Of a DNA stretch of 6,741 bases, positions 5,935 through 6,741 are shown piece after piece. Each line of letters starts with the position of its first letter. Within the stretch, counting starts at the first letter, position 1. The position numbers and the translations under genes are program-made. Location of the stretch: NCBI GenBank assembly GCA_023391955.1, contig JAEWAA010000379.1, positions 1-6,741 on the forward strand, in the 5' to 3' direction. The stretch comes from Bacillota bacterium. GTDB lineage: Bacteria > Bacillota > Bacilli > Paenibacillales > NBRC-103111. A model generated the notes under the pieces. It worked only from the letters and a program-made list of their open reading frames with translations. It was not told the origin of the DNA and did no database searches.

Positions 5935-6621
5935 GTGATCGAAATGCAAGACGTCTGGAAAACGTATCCGGACGGAACACACGCCATACGGGGCATCAAC
6001 CTCAAGGTGGACCGCAATGAGTTCGTATACGTGGTGGGGCCTTCCGGCGCAGGCAAATCGACCTTCATGAAGATGATTTACCGCGAGGAAAAGCCCACCA
6101 AGGGGCAGATTTTCGTCAACGGATTTAATCTCGCCAAGCTGAAACCGCGGAAAATTCCATTTTTAAGGCGGAATATCGGGGTCATCTTCCAGGACTTCCG
6201 GCTCCTGCCCAAGATGACCGTGTCGGAAAATATCGCGTTTGCCATGGAAGTCATCGAAACCCCCAAGAAGCTGATCCGTAAGCGCACCCTGGAGGTGCTG
6301 GAGCTGGTCAAGCTGCGGGACAAGGCAGATTCGCTGCCGACCCAGCTGTCGGGAGGAGAGCAGCAGCGGGTGGCTATCGCCAGAGCCATTGTCAACAGCC
6401 CATCGGTTATCATCGCCGACGAGCCTACGGGCAATCTGGACCCGGATACCTCCTGGGATATCATGAAGCTGATGGAAGAGATCAACTACCGGGGCACCAC
6501 CATCATTATGGCGACCCACAACAAAGAGATCGTGAACTCCATGCGCAAGCGGGTCATCGCTGTGGAGAAGGGCCTCATCGCCCGCGACCAGGCGAGAGGG
6601 GATTACGGTTATGAAGATTAG
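5935..6621 (+). CDS. ftsE: Cell division ABC transporter ATP-binding protein FtsE
   Basis: FtsE is the cytoplasmic ATPase that, with the membrane protein FtsX, transmits ATP hydrolysis across the membrane to activate peptidoglycan hydrolases in elongation, division or (in Bacillus) sporulation entry. The 228 residues are full length, and all ABC motifs are intact: Walker A GPSGAGKST (35-43), Q-loop Q86, signature LSGGEQQR (138-145), Walker B VIIADEP with E163, D-loop NLDPD (167-171) and H-loop H195. The FtsE-specific segments MIYREEKPTKG (47-57) and IMATHNKEIVN (191-201) are close to those of B. subtilis FtsE. The start is GTG at 5935, giving MIEMQDVWKTYPDG, the usual FtsE beginning. Its ribosome binding site is weak (AAGAGTGGA around 5917-5925). 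ATG at 5944 is possible but would remove conserved residues. The stop overlaps ftsX by 11 bases. Confidence 0.97.
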   Translation: MIEMQDVWKTYPDGTHAIRGINLKVDRNEFVYVVGPSGAGKSTFMKMIYREEKPTKGQIFVNGFNLAKLKPRKIPFLRRNIGVIFQDFRLLPKMTVSENIAFAMEVIETPKKLIRKRTLEVLELVKLRDKADSLPTQLSGGEQQRVAIARAIVNSPSVIIADEPTGNLDPDTSWDIMKLMEEINYRGTTIIMATHNKEIVNSMRKRVIAVEKGLIARDQARGDYGYED

Positions 6622-6741
6622 TACCCTGGGCAGACACTTCCGGGAAGGGGGCAAAAGCCTCATCCGCAACGGCTGGATGACCTTCGCCTCAGTCAGCTCC
6701 ATCGCTATTTCCCTGTTTATCCTGGGCATCTTCCTGCTGTT
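6611..6741 (+). CDS. ftsX: Cell division protein FtsX, N-terminal part (3' end outside window)
   Basis: FtsX is the membrane partner of FtsE; its extracellular domain contacts peptidoglycan hydrolases or their activators. Only the first 43 codons are present, against a usual length near 300. They include the FtsX-type start TLGRHFREGGKSLIRNGW, then MTFASVSSIAISLFILGIF, which begins the first membrane helix. The ATG at 6611 lies inside the end of ftsE (11-base overlap including the ftsE stop codon). GAGAGGGG at 6594-6601 lies nine bases upstream, so translation is probably coupled to ftsE, as is standard for this pair. The frame is open to the window edge with no defect. Confidence 0.93.
   Translation, partial: MKISTLGRHFREGGKSLIRNGWMTFASVSSIAISLFILGIFLL

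Overview
This window looks like chromosomal DNA from a moderately GC-rich Firmicute, most likely Paenibacillus or a close relative. I infer this from the Bacillus-type FtsE/FtsX and ArgG/ArgH sequences, the strong AGGGGG/GGAGG-type ribosome binding sites, the GTG starts, and the pairing of a HAAS/DUF1700 protein with a DUF4097 protein. The genus is an inference from protein resemblance; no database search was run. I see no mobile elements, CRISPR arrays, tRNA or rRNA genes.

Layout. From 1 to 875 is the 3' part of argG on the + strand, followed by a terminator-like hairpin and a TATAAT box. argH (1004-2419) comes next and ends in a strong intrinsic terminator that it shares with a convergent - strand operon. 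That operon, read right to left, is a HAAS/DUF1700 membrane protein (3372-3914) and, one base after its stop codon, a DUF4097 'toastrack'-like protein (2489-3370). Its upstream region holds a perfect ATGT-N8-ACAT palindrome, the published operator form for PadR-family repressors. A VanW/G5-domain envelope protein (4143-5606, - strand) lies further right, divergent from ftsE (5935-6621) and ftsX (6611 to the window end, + strand) across a 328-bp gap.

How the genes work together. ArgG and ArgH carry out the last two steps of arginine biosynthesis (citrulline to argininosuccinate to arginine). The rest of the window has an envelope theme. FtsEX is the ABC-type complex that activates peptidoglycan hydrolases. 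The VanW protein is membrane-anchored with domains associated with the cell wall. The HAAS/toastrack pair belongs to families linked to membrane or envelope stress sensing. The most notable point is that a PadR-type operator sits in front of the HAAS/toastrack operon, while the padR gene that usually accompanies such pairs is absent from this window. Most of the window is otherwise ordinary; no wholly new system is evident.
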